Shown: piece after piece, positions 13,005 to 19,817 of the stretch | Numbering within the stretch: the stretch's first letter is position 1 | Layout of the letters: each line of letters begins with the position of its first letter | IMG/VR virus record: IMGVR_UViG_3300009149_000217 | Span: 1 to 27,606 of that record | Direction: 5' to 3' (one strand) | DNA: 27,606 nt | Source: a virus | Notes under the pieces: model-generated | The model's database searches: none | Seen by the model: only the letters and a program-made list of their open reading frames with translations | What the model was told of the DNA's origin: nothing | Made by a program: the position numbers and the translations under genes

Positions 13005-14861
13005 CTAGATCACAGGGTCGAGGGCAGCGATGAGGCGTTGCCGAGTGTGCGGATGCTGAGCAGCCAATAGTCCTTTGCAGTAGGCGGTCAGCGTTTCTGT
13101 CAGATTGCTGGCAGTCAACCCGATAGCCGGGGCGATCTCATCGACCCGATCAAACGCTCCTGTTAACAGCATGTCCAAATCTGCGTACACTGTGGGGTCG
13201 TACTGGAGATGAAGCAGCGCAATATCGTCGCAGCTAATCGCAGCCGGGCCACCTTCGGTGCGTCGCCCGATCGAGGATTTGAGGCGTGCGCCAGCACGTT
13301 CCATCGCCCGATAGACAATGCCATCGCAGGCCATCAACACAGCAGCCGACCCAGGGCGGTTGTCGGCAGAGGGCGGGCCTTCGACAACAACTTCAACGGT
13401 CGGTGAATCGACCTGTACGGCCTCGGGGCTGCCAGTGGTGGGCGTAGGGGTCGAACCGCTAGGGATCAACTCACGCTCGACCAGGGCGTCGAAGTAGTCG
13501 GCCGGTGCTGCCTTTGCCATTTCAAGCAGTACCCGGCTTTGGTATTCGTATTCGGTGGGGGCGTCTTCTTGGGAGAACCCAGACTCACGGCGAAGTGCTG
13601 CGTCCGACAATACGAGGCGATCCCAGTTTGCCTGAGCGTTGCCTGAGCGGTCGGGTGGCGAGGTCAGATCGCTTGTGTCATACCAGACCATTGCGATCGA
13701 GGGGTCGATTCCTTCACCCTGGAGGGCTGGAGACAGGAAGCCCTCGGTCAGAGCGTTGCAGACAATCTCGGCGTTCGGCTCGATGTGGAGGGTGATCGCT
13801 GTTTCCTCAACCTGCCATGCCGTCCAGTGGTTAACACCAGCCATCCCAGTCAGCACTTCGGGCGGCATGTCCAAGCCCAGGGCCAGACGTTTGATTGACT
13901 CTTTGAGCAACTCGGTGACCCTGGCGTCGAACGGGGTACTGAATGTGATGTGGGCCAGACGTTCTATGTACTCGCCCGGCACCGACAGTACCAAAGGTAC
14001 AACACCTGCCGCTGAATCACGGTTTGTGATCGGGACCGTCATCGCCTCGGTGAGCTGCTGAACAAAGTAGTCGAACGAGTCTTGGGCCGAAGGCGTCCCA
14101 TCGGCCTCGTCGGGCGGCGGCGGGAACTCGGCTTCGGAAGGAATCGCAAATACGCCTGCGCCTGCGAGACGGGAGCGGCCGGTTGCCGTGATGTGTGCAC
14201 CCAGCAAGTCGATTTGATCGAGCACGCCCAGCACTGCCCGAACTGGTGCGTCCGGTTCCCACCAGCGGCGGGGATGCTTGCGCCACGTTTTGACTACCAG
14301 GGCGTCGCTGTGTAGGCGTCGCCAAGAATCAGAGTTCGACCCATTGCCTATCCGCATCTCAATTATTTGAGCACCGCTTTTGGTCGTGATGCGAAGCGAA
14401 TCCTGAGCGAGCACGTGCCACTTTTCGTAGGCGTCGCTTGCTGTCGCTTCGTTTGGTTCAGCAACCAGCCACCCGAGACCAGCGATTGCAAGGTGCTGAC
14501 CAAACTCGCCCATGAGCTGACCTTGACCTGATGCTCCACCAGCGATCGACTCGACCATCTCAGCGGCACGGCGTTCGTCCTGCGTCGTCGTGTCATCATC
14601 AAGCCTGATCGCTTGTGGCTCATCGCCTACCTGTCGTGGCGGGCGGGCAGCAACCAAGTTGACACGGGACAGCCCATTGCTCAACCAGTTCACACCGAAC
14701 CGGTACTCGCCTACGGTGTCATAATAAAACCAGGCCCGTTCCTGCCACGGCAACATGCCATCGACACTGACCACGTTGCTCACATCCCGAGCTGAGAGCA
14801 CCTGTGCAGCCGCAACCATTGAGTAGCGGTGAGGGATAGAAAGGGGCGAACGGTCAGCCAT
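13005..14861 (-). CDS. Portal protein
   Basis: This 618-residue protein starts MADRSPLSIPHRYSMVAAAQ with GGAG upstream. The N-terminal part WQERAWFYYDTVGEYRFGVNWLSNGLSRVNL and the core with DMPPEVLTGMAGVNHWTAWQVEE near residue 360 are typical of actinophage portals. The length is at the high end, because a C-terminal tail of about 150 residues follows a Pro/Thr/Val-rich linker (SGSTPTPTTGSPEAV). It should form the dodecameric DNA channel at one head vertex. The order portal then MuF protein is standard. Confidence 0.85.
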   Translation of the reverse strand: MADRSPLSIPHRYSMVAAAQVLSARDVSNVVSVDGMLPWQERAWFYYDTVGEYRFGVNWLSNGLSRVNLVAARPPRQVGDEPQAIRLDDDTTTQDERRAAEMVESIAGGASGQGQLMGEFGQHLAIAGLGWLVAEPNEATASDAYEKWHVLAQDSLRITTKSGAQIIEMRIGNGSNSDSWRRLHSDALVVKTWRKHPRRWWEPDAPVRAVLGVLDQIDLLGAHITATGRSRLAGAGVFAIPSEAEFPPPPDEADGTPSAQDSFDYFVQQLTEAMTVPITNRDSAAGVVPLVLSVPGEYIERLAHITFSTPFDARVTELLKESIKRLALGLDMPPEVLTGMAGVNHWTAWQVEETAITLHIEPNAEIVCNALTEGFLSPALQGEGIDPSIAMVWYDTSDLTSPPDRSGNAQANWDRLVLSDAALRRESGFSQEDAPTEYEYQSRVLLEMAKAAPADYFDALVERELIPSGSTPTPTTGSPEAVQVDSPTVEVVVEGPPSADNRPGSAAVLMACDGIVYRAMERAGARLKSSIGRRTEGGPAAISCDDIALLHLQYDPTVYADLDMLLTGAFDRVDEIAPAIGLTASNLTETLTAYCKGLLAAQHPHTRQRLIAALDPVI

Positions 14862-14871
14862 GATGCTCAGG

Positions 14872-15075
14872 CTACTCCTGTGAGGGGTGTTGATCTTGGG
14901 ATCGGCGAGACGACGCCTCAGCGATAATCATTTCTGCTTCCATGATGACGGCGTCATCAACCCGTTTCCGATCGGCTTCAACTGCGGCAGCAACTATTTT
15001 TGCGAAACTTTGGCGGCCAAGTTTGACAAGCAGCCACGGCGTGACAACGCAGAAAGCTACGACCCTTTTTAACAT
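14872..15075 (-). CDS. Small membrane-anchored protein
   Basis: A 67-residue protein begins MLKRVVAFCVVTPWLLVKLG. Residues 4-18 form a short hydrophobic segment, and the rest is a charged helix (AAAVEADRKRVDDAVIMEAE). This N-in or N-out single-pass layout is seen in holin-like, spanin-like and unknown phage proteins; no motif decides between them. The start shares its A with the stop of the 35-residue gene upstream (TGATG). It ends ten bases before the portal gene, an unusual place for lysis genes. Confidence 0.6.
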   Translation of the reverse strand: MLKRVVAFCVVTPWLLVKLGRQSFAKIVAAAVEADRKRVDDAVIMEAEMIIAEASSRRSQDQHPSQE

Positions 15076-15182
15076 CAGCGTTCTCTACGTTCCGTCCAGA
15101 CAAGCACGACCAGACAGACCACGAGAATGCCTACTCCGAAACCAACAATTTGGATGTTTGTCCAGTCCAGCGGATGGCTCAC
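15075..15182 (-). CDS. 35-residue single-pass membrane peptide
   Basis: A GTG start at 15180-15182 overlaps the upstream stop as GTGA, and the frame ends at a TGA that overlaps the next ATG. The product begins with nine polar residues (VSHPLDWTN). One hydrophobic segment of about 20 residues (from IQIVGFGVGILVV) follows, and it ends WTERRER. The positive C terminus predicts N-outside, C-inside. It is too short for common tools, but the double overlap supports it. It could act with the two adjacent membrane proteins. Confidence 0.6.
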   Translation of the reverse strand: MSHPLDWTNIQIVGFGVGILVVCLVVLVWTERRER

Positions 15183-15475
15183 CGGTCGAGTCGATCCTCA
15201 AGACTTTGCCCGAACCCAGCAACCAGCGAACCGGCAAGGACGATCAGGACGACCCACACCTCACGGTAGCCCGACAGGTAGACGGCGGCAATGCTGAGCG
15301 GGACTGAGGTCCACATGCTGACGCACCAAACGCAGGTGACTAAGTAGGCGACCTGGCCTTCAGGCTTTCGGGCGACGATCCGGTTTCTGACGGGCCGGGC
15401 GATCTCGTCGATGGCGGCGAGACGGCCCAGCCGCCATGATGCTAGGAGGGCGAGAACGAGGAGCGTTGCTGACAT
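15179..15475 (-). CDS. DUF1360-like small membrane protein
   Basis: This is a 98-residue protein. Hydrophobic stretches lie at residues 2-12, about 43-66 and about 73-88, so two or three membrane passes are likely. The pattern WRLGRLAAIDEIARPVRNRI followed by CVWCVSMWT resembles the DUF1360 family, which has an RLxRLxxxDxI..PxR start and a CxxCxxxW pair. The function of that family is not known. It opens a three-gene coupled membrane set in front of the portal. Confidence 0.65.
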   Translation of the reverse strand: MSATLLVLALLASWRLGRLAAIDEIARPVRNRIVARKPEGQVAYLVTCVWCVSMWTSVPLSIAAVYLSGYREVWVVLIVLAGSLVAGFGQSLEDRLDR

Positions 15476-15496
15476 GAGTCCACAGTAACCGCAGCG

Positions 15497-15527
15497 CCCC
15501 CGTTTTGCCGGGAAGGGCGAACGGGGG
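15497..15527. other. GC-rich hairpin in the leader of the membrane gene set
   Basis: CCCCCGTT and AACGGGGG pair over eight bases with a 15-base loop. It lies about 20 bases upstream of the ATG at 15475, inside a 99-base gap. No U-run follows on either strand, so it is more likely a leader structure than a terminator. Confidence 0.4.
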
Positions 15528-15574
15528 CGGGGCGGGAGGGCTGTGCCTTAGAGCGGCTTCGGCGTGCGACTATC

Positions 15575-15814
15575 TTAACGCAGCCAGCGCCAAGCGGCCC
15601 GGAGCAGCGGATCGTCACCGTAGATCGCATCTGGCAGGCGACCGGGCCGAACGTAGATTGGCTGGGGCGGGCACGATCGCATGTCCCATTTGCTTGCCTT
15701 TGCTTTGGCCTGATCAAACATGCTGCGAATCTCGTTGCGTGCGTCCAGGCACTCGGCGTGCAAGGCATCGAGCGGAGCGTTCATTGCGACAGCTCCTTGA
15801 TCCCACTGGCTCAT
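15575..15814 (-). CDS. 79-residue protein of unknown function
   Basis: The frame begins at an ATG that overlaps the upstream stop as ATGA (15811-15814). It reads MSQWDQGAVAMNAPLDALHA, then a helical stretch and an ending rich in Pro, Arg and Trp (RSCPPQPIYVRPGRL, WRWLR). A second possible start, MNAPLDAL, lies at 15784. The long frame that runs further upstream is a shadow of the neighbour. I do not recognise the family. Confidence 0.6.
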   Translation of the reverse strand: MSQWDQGAVAMNAPLDALHAECLDARNEIRSMFDQAKAKASKWDMRSCPPQPIYVRPGRLPDAIYGDDPLLRAAWRWLR

Positions 15815-16305
15815 GACTCGAACTGGTCGGCGGTGACGATCTCTTCTGTGCCGTCGAACTGGGAGCGAATGATAACGGCCGTCACGTTGCAGGCGCTCTT
15901 GCCCCGAAGGTCGGCGTAGGCCCGAGCCATAACCCGGCCTTCCATCACGTCTTTGCTGGCGAGCGTCGAGCGGCGAGCCGGAAAGGCGTTGACCCAGCGG
16001 ACGATGTCGCCCGAACCGTTGAGGTCGTCCCACGACTCGAAGATGCCCCACGCCATGCCGAAGCGGGTGTCGATCAACTTCGCCGGAACCAAGTTGCCAG
16101 CGAGATCGAACAGGGCGGGCACCTCGGCCAAGCCGCCGTTGTCTTGAATGTCGGCCTGGAGGCGCTTCTTGGCTGCGGTGCAGCCGGACGCCCATTGGCT
16201 CATGAAGCCGTCGGTGTCGCAGCGCTCAAAGCTGTCGGCGGCGTCCTGTTCGTGTTGTGCGGCTTCGGCCCGGAGGGCGGCGGTGGTGGTGGTGGAGTAG
16301 CTCAT
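15811..16305 (-). CDS. Conserved 164-residue phage protein, leaderless
   Basis: It begins MSYSTTTTAALRAEAAQHEQ at the ATG seven bases after a TAAAGT -10 box. A conserved-looking core follows: GFMSQWASGCTAAKKRLQAD, EVPALFDLAGNLVPAKLIDTRFGMAWG, and a C-terminal part with GRVMARAYADLRG. Proteins with this core are frequent in actinophage accessory regions; their function is unknown. The start is preferred over an upstream ATG that would translate the promoter. It is coupled to the next gene by ATGA. Confidence 0.75.
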   Translation of the reverse strand: MSYSTTTTAALRAEAAQHEQDAADSFERCDTDGFMSQWASGCTAAKKRLQADIQDNGGLAEVPALFDLAGNLVPAKLIDTRFGMAWGIFESWDDLNGSGDIVRWVNAFPARRSTLASKDVMEGRVMARAYADLRGKSACNVTAVIIRSQFDGTEEIVTADQFES

Positions 16306-16360
16306 AACTTCAACTTTAGGGGACTCGATTCTATTTGTCAACGTCGGCACTGGATTTATT
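16306..16360 (-). promoter_or_regulatory. Leaderless promoter cassette, copy C
   Basis: TTGACA at 16336-16341, 17-bp spacer, TAAAGT at 16313-16318, then TGAAGTT and ATG. The dyad is degenerate in this copy (AATCCAGTGCC). The gap from TAA to ATG is exactly 55 nt. Confidence 0.82.
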
Positions 16361-16669
16361 TTAGAAGGCGTCTCGGTAGCAGGAGGCCCGGTAGCAGGCT
16401 TCCCCAACTTCTTCGACATAGACATCGGTACGGATCGCCTTGACCGTTGCCACGCCCGAGCGGGTCAGCACTCGTTCAACCGTGAACGTGTCGTTACCGG
16501 CGATGGTGACCCGGACGCTGTAGCCCGAGGCAACTGGCATCGAGATTGTTGACTTGCCTAAGCGGTCAGCTCGGCCGCCCGAGATCGCCATCAGATTCGA
16601 TCCGAGGGCTGCTTTGAGGTCGTCCCATGAAAGGTCTCGGCCTGTGCTGTATTTGTTTGCGGTGCTCAT
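16361..16669 (-). CDS. 102-residue protein of unknown function
   Basis: The start MSTANKYSTGRDLSWDDLKA has an AGGAG ribosome binding site, so this gene is read from a leadered message, unlike its neighbours. The middle is beta-rich (SGYSVRVTIAGNDTFTVERVL), and the C terminus has two Cys in ACYRASCYRDAF. An upstream in-frame ATG at 16744 is rejected because it crosses a 10-bp hairpin. The stop TAA opens promoter copy C. Function unknown. Confidence 0.65.
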   Translation of the reverse strand: MSTANKYSTGRDLSWDDLKAALGSNLMAISGGRADRLGKSTISMPVASGYSVRVTIAGNDTFTVERVLTRSGVATVKAIRTDVYVEEVGEACYRASCYRDAF

Positions 16670-16704
16670 GGTGGTTGCTCCTGTTGGTTGCTGTTGGTTC
16701 AGTC

Positions 16705-16734
16705 GAACGCACCGACCGGGTAGCCGGTGCGTTC
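16705..16734 (-). terminator. 10-bp hairpin between two small genes
   Basis: GAACGCACCG and CGGTGCGTTC form a perfect stem with a ten-base loop, between the stop at 16748 and the start at 16669. There is no U-run after it. It could be a weak terminator for the short leaderless message from 16972, or an RNA stability element. Confidence 0.5.
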
Positions 16735-16747
16735 TCAGGATCAACGA

Positions 16748-16972
16748 TCAGGCGGTGAGTCCTTCAGCTTCGAGGGCTTCGAGGAGGCCGAGGAGGAGCC
16801 AGCCTGCACCGGCGCTCCATTCGTGGGCTTCGGCCAGGGCGGCACGTTCGCCGATTTTGAGGGAGCGGCGGGCGAACTCTTTGAGAAGGTCACCTGTCAG
16901 CCGGGTGAACTCGGCTTCAGTCGTGCGGGCGGCTGCTGATTCGAGGGCGAGGGATGCGGTGCGGTTGCTCAT
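16748..16972 (-). CDS. 74-residue helical protein, leaderless
   Basis: It starts MSNRTASLALESAAARTTEA seven bases after a TATAGT box. The composition is Ala/Leu/Glu-rich and should be almost entirely helical (LTGDLLKEFARRSLKIGERA, LLLGLLEALEAEGL). The LLLGLLEAL segment is amphipathic, not clearly a membrane span. It is a single-gene unit, with its own promoter upstream and a hairpin downstream. Function unknown. Confidence 0.7.
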   Translation of the reverse strand: MSNRTASLALESAAARTTEAEFTRLTGDLLKEFARRSLKIGERAALAEAHEWSAGAGWLLLGLLEALEAEGLTA

Positions 16973-17027
16973 AACTTCAACTATACACGACTCGGATTAG
17001 GTTGTCAACGTCAATCTTAGATTTATT
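16973..17027 (-). promoter_or_regulatory. Leaderless promoter cassette, copy D
   Basis: AATCTAAGATT dyad, TTGACA at 17003-17008, 17-bp spacer, TATAGT at 16980-16985, TGAAGTT, ATG. The TAA-to-ATG gap is exactly 55 nt. This is the cleanest copy of the cassette. Confidence 0.87.
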
Positions 17028-17174
17028 TTAGGGTCGCTGTTTTCTGGTGACCAGGCGCTCTCGATCTCGGCGTCGAGTCGAGCAGCACGGGCAGCCGCAC
17101 GACGGATCATCCCCATCATTCTGATCGAGCGTCCCCCACATATCGCAGCACGTAAACCCATGCTCCCAGATCAT
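17028..17174 (-). CDS. 48-residue Cys-rich protein
   Basis: The ATG at 17172-17174 overlaps the upstream stop (ATGA) and is preferred to an ATG 42 bases further upstream. The product MIWEHGFTCCDMWGTLDQND ends with a CGCPCC cluster and a basic tail (RRRDRERLVTRKQRP). CC..CGCPCC with a His suggests a small zinc site. The basic tail might contact nucleic acid. The TAA stop is the first element of promoter copy D. Confidence 0.6.
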   Translation of the reverse strand: MIWEHGFTCCDMWGTLDQNDGDDPSCGCPCCSTRRRDRERLVTRKQRP

Positions 17175-17335
17175 CTCGGATACACCGGCCCGGAGATCAC
17201 TGTCTCGGACACCCATAGCTTTTGCTTACTGTCGTTAGACGGTCGAGCAATAACCGTCTGGGGCGAACAGACGTGTCGAGCGAGATCGGCCGACAGGCGG
17301 CCACAGGGGCGGCAAGGGTAGAGAAGCGTTGCCAT
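17171..17335 (-). CDS. 54-residue protein with a zinc-knuckle-like segment
   Basis: The frame begins at 17335, four bases after the preceding stop, with MATLLYPCRPCGRLSADLAR followed by HVCSPQT. CxxC plus HxC over 17 residues is compatible with one zinc site. The rest is polar. It overlaps the next gene by four bases. Several small zinc-binding-like proteins occur in this window, but no shared family is evident. Confidence 0.55.
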   Translation of the reverse strand: MATLLYPCRPCGRLSADLARHVCSPQTVIARPSNDSKQKLWVSETVISGPVYPR

Positions 17336-17339
17336 CGTG

Positions 17340-17960
17340 TCAGCCGTTGGCTGACACCGCCTCGCTGATCGACACTCGCCACGACCGGCCCGAGAACCAG
17401 ACTCGCAGCTCGCCCTGGCGAGGCTCTTCAGGGGCCACTTCGACCATGCAGAAATCGGTGCGGTGCCGATCCACAAACCGGCCAGGTACTCGAAGCCAAT
17501 CACCCGTCCGGTAGTCGCCCGCAGCCATCCGCTCGGCGTACTTGATTTTCGCCTGCGCTCGCTCGACTTTTTCACGCTCTTGGTGCTCGATCGCTTCGGC
17601 GTACTCGGGCGTCGCTTGGTACCTAGCACGCTCAGCATCTGCTTTTGCTCGACACGCTCGCTTGAACTCGTTCAACTCGTCGGCCGTGAATTGCTTAGCG
17701 AGATGGCGAAGCGTTGCTCCAGCAGAACTGACGATCCAGAAATTATCTTCACGGTCCATGCCGTCAAAGTCGTCGTAATATGTTGCGTCCGAGACAAGGT
17801 CGGCGATGTCGTCGCTTGTGATGTCGAGGCGGACTGTCTTAGCCAGTTGCTTGACTATGACGGCGTCCGGGTTGCAGCGGTCGGCGTGGTCATGCCAGAA
17901 ATTGGACGGCACGTCGATCCGGTAGGTCGCCTGGACTGGGAACAGAACCGGCGTGCTCAT
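17340..17960 (-). CDS. 206-residue protein of unknown function
   Basis: It begins MSTPVLFPVQATYRIDVPSN. The central part is a long charged helix, likely a coiled coil (LNEFKRACRAKADAERARYQ to ERAQAKIKYAERMAAG, about residues 95-150). A beta-rich end with DWLRVPGRFVDRHR and LRVWFSGRSWRVSI follows. The start overlaps the upstream stop as ATGA. I do not recognise a catalytic motif. Confidence 0.65.
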   Translation of the reverse strand: MSTPVLFPVQATYRIDVPSNFWHDHADRCNPDAVIVKQLAKTVRLDITSDDIADLVSDATYYDDFDGMDREDNFWIVSSAGATLRHLAKQFTADELNEFKRACRAKADAERARYQATPEYAEAIEHQEREKVERAQAKIKYAERMAAGDYRTGDWLRVPGRFVDRHRTDFCMVEVAPEEPRQGELRVWFSGRSWRVSISEAVSANG

Positions 17961-18181
17961 CGCAGGCTCTCAGCGGCCAGAGCAGCCGACTCAAACCCAT
18001 CGACATCGTCGGCCTCGGGATCGAGATTGACGGCGACCCATCCGGCCCGCTCTTGGATGATCCAGCCGATGTGGCGGCTGTCCTCTCGGACGGTGTAGGT
18101 GCCCCATGCGCCTGGAGCGGCGTGGATGTGAAGGGTTACCGCCTGGGTGGTGGTGGTGGTGGTGGTGGTGGTTTTGCTCAT
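17957..18181 (-). CDS. 74-residue protein with a poly-Thr start
   Basis: After MSK come nine consecutive Thr codons, all ACC, a trinucleotide repeat that could change length by slippage. The remainder (QAVTLHIHAAPGAWGTYTVR onward) is beta-rich, with WIIQERAGWVAVN. It is the first gene of a four-gene coupled run (18181 to 17028). The promoter at 18182-18244 belongs to the leadered variant. Function unknown. Confidence 0.65.
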   Translation of the reverse strand: MSKTTTTTTTTTQAVTLHIHAAPGAWGTYTVREDSRHIGWIIQERAGWVAVNLDPEADDVDGFESAALAAESLR

Positions 18182-18244
18182 GGCTTCTTTCTATCGGTAG
18201 TTTCTCTGGTTGACAACGTCGGGCCTAGATTTATTTGAGGTGGA
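18182..18244 (-). promoter_or_regulatory. Variant (leadered) promoter cassette
   Basis: It shares AAATAAATCTAGG and GACGTTGTCA with the leaderless family but has GATAGAAAG 15 bases further on and then AAGCC before the ATG. AAGAAG may serve as a weak ribosome binding site. The upstream TGA lies just before the A-rich start. The exact -10 is uncertain. Confidence 0.55.
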
Positions 18245-18361
18245 TCAGACGGCCAAGAGTCCGTTACCCGTGAACCGGCAATCTTTGCGATGGGCGGCTG
18301 CCTGGCGGGCGGCTGCTTTGCGGTTCTTGCGGTTGGCTTTGCGGTTTTTGCGGTTGCTCAT
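18245..18361 (-). CDS. 38-residue very basic peptide with NRK repeats
   Basis: The start is the ATG seven bases after the TATAGT of promoter copy E. The frame ends at a TGA at 18245-18247. The first 15 residues are MSNRKNRKANRKNRK, four N-R-K units, followed by AAARQAAAHRK. Net charge is strongly positive. The sequence suggests binding to nucleic acid or to an acidic partner. It is a single-gene unit between terminase and the four-gene run, too short for most gene finders. Confidence 0.65.
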   Translation of the reverse strand: MSNRKNRKANRKNRKAAARQAAAHRKDCRFTGNGLLAV

Positions 18362-18416
18362 AACTTCAACTATAGGGACCGACGTTGCGGTTGTCAATGT
18401 TTATCTTAGATATTTT
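18362..18416 (-). promoter_or_regulatory. Leaderless promoter cassette, copy E
   Basis: TATCTAAGATA dyad, TTGACA at 18392-18397, 17-bp spacer, TATAGT at 18369-18374, TGAAGTT, ATG. The TAA of the terminase gene opens the cassette; the gap is exactly 55 nt. The dyad is the T/A variant also seen at the ncRNA promoter. Confidence 0.85.
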
Positions 18417-19817
18417 TTAGATGTTTTGGTTTACGACTGACCCCACACTCGCCCTACCCATCGGACGATCAGGCAACACATGGCGAATACCGTGAACCAG
18501 AGCATCAACCCGGTCTGGGGAAGCGCCCTCTTTTGGCACCCACGAAGTCATCTGCGCTTCGAGCAGCGGCATGTGCCCGACATGATGGACGTACCCTTTT
18601 TCGTACAACGCCGAGATCGGTGAAGCCCGGGCTTCCTTGTCGGAGACAGCCGTGATCTTCTGGACCCTCACCTGATTGTCGGCGGCGTGAATTGTCGAGC
18701 GTGTCATATCGCCGCCCTGGTTTTTCTCGACCACAACCAGATCCGCACCGTAGGCGTGGTAGGCGTCAACGACCTGCTGGCCCCATTCTTCGGGCCGACC
18801 CGTTCGAGAATAGTCGGCCAGCACAAACGCATGATCCCGACCGGCACGGGCCTTGACCGGGGCAGTCACAACCACAATGCCACACTCGGCGGTTTCGCCT
18901 GGCGGGTCCACGGCAACAATAGTGGACCAGGCCCGACGCCTGTCATTGCTCGGGAACTCGGTGCGATTGCCTAGCGCAAGCCAGGCGTTCAGCGAGTCCC
19001 AGCGTTCATTCGCATCCCAGGCCGACGGCTCGAACCTGTTGGAGTCGAGGATGTCATCGGTCCACAGTGCGCCCTCAACGTCATCGAGCCATTCGGCGTG
19101 CAGTTCCTGGCGGCCCATCCGGGTTCCCTCGTACCTGTTGATGATGTCTTTGATGAAGCCCGGGGCCAGGTTCATCATGTTGTCGTAAGTGGACGACTTG
19201 CCCGAGGCCGTCGAGATGTCTTGTTCCAATTCCCTCAGCCACGGCAAGCGCTTCGGCGTACCAGTCATCAGAACCCACGGGTGACGCCCGAGGCGTAACC
19301 CGAACTTTGCCATGTCGTAAACTTCTTGGCCGTTGTTGGCGGCCGAAATCTCGTCCATCCAAATCCAATGATGCTGCGGGCCTCTCAGGCGTCTTGGTTG
19401 TTCAGCCGAGTACGTGAAGGCGACACAACCATTGTGGAACTCAAGACGCCGAACAGAGGGCACGTACAGCGGCTCTTGCCCTGGGGGGAACACTGACAAG
19501 ATCCCAGACTCGCCTTGAATCATCACGTCTCGCACGTCGGCGACCGTCGGGGCAACGAGACCGATGCGGCCATGCTCGCCGAGACGCTCGACCATCAGCT
19601 TTGTCGTTTCGGCACCAGTACGAGTTTTGCCTGAACCTCGCCCAGCGAGAAACATCCAGACAGAATGAACCGAACCCATCGTCGCCGGGATCTGCTGGAT
19701 CTCTCGACCCCAGAAATCCCAGTCGTAAAGCAACTCGTCTAGGGCGTGCTCAGGCATCGTTGCCAACACTTCGTCAATCTGGCCCCGTTCGATCAACTGT
19801 TCAGCGAGAGAAGGCAT
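18417..19817 (-). CDS. terL: Terminase large subunit
   Basis: This is a 466-residue packaging motor ATPase/nuclease. Walker A FLAGRGSGKTRTGAE is near residues 56-70, Walker B WIWMDEIS near 150, and a coupling motif MTGTPKR near 185. The nuclease domain shows acidic residues in VAVDPPG (about 296), VVVEKNQGGD (about 355) and SPDRVDALVHG (about 435). The length is typical. Its ATG overlaps the stop of the upstream gene (TAATG). It should cut concatemeric DNA and pump it through the portal. No endonuclease motif residue appears missing. Confidence 0.93.
   Translation of the reverse strand: MPSLAEQLIERGQIDEVLATMPEHALDELLYDWDFWGREIQQIPATMGSVHSVWMFLAGRGSGKTRTGAETTKLMVERLGEHGRIGLVAPTVADVRDVMIQGESGILSVFPPGQEPLYVPSVRRLEFHNGCVAFTYSAEQPRRLRGPQHHWIWMDEISAANNGQEVYDMAKFGLRLGRHPWVLMTGTPKRLPWLRELEQDISTASGKSSTYDNMMNLAPGFIKDIINRYEGTRMGRQELHAEWLDDVEGALWTDDILDSNRFEPSAWDANERWDSLNAWLALGNRTEFPSNDRRRAWSTIVAVDPPGETAECGIVVVTAPVKARAGRDHAFVLADYSRTGRPEEWGQQVVDAYHAYGADLVVVEKNQGGDMTRSTIHAADNQVRVQKITAVSDKEARASPISALYEKGYVHHVGHMPLLEAQMTSWVPKEGASPDRVDALVHGIRHVLPDRPMGRASVGSVVNQNI

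Noticed and set aside
15497-15527. Intrinsic terminator at the GC-rich hairpin before the membrane genes
   Set aside because: There is no U-run on either strand, and a gene start follows within about 20 bases.
17028-17216. 62-residue version of the Cys-rich protein starting at 17216
   Set aside because: It would overlap the upstream gene by 45 bases, while the ATG at 17174 gives the four-base ATGA overlap seen throughout this genome.
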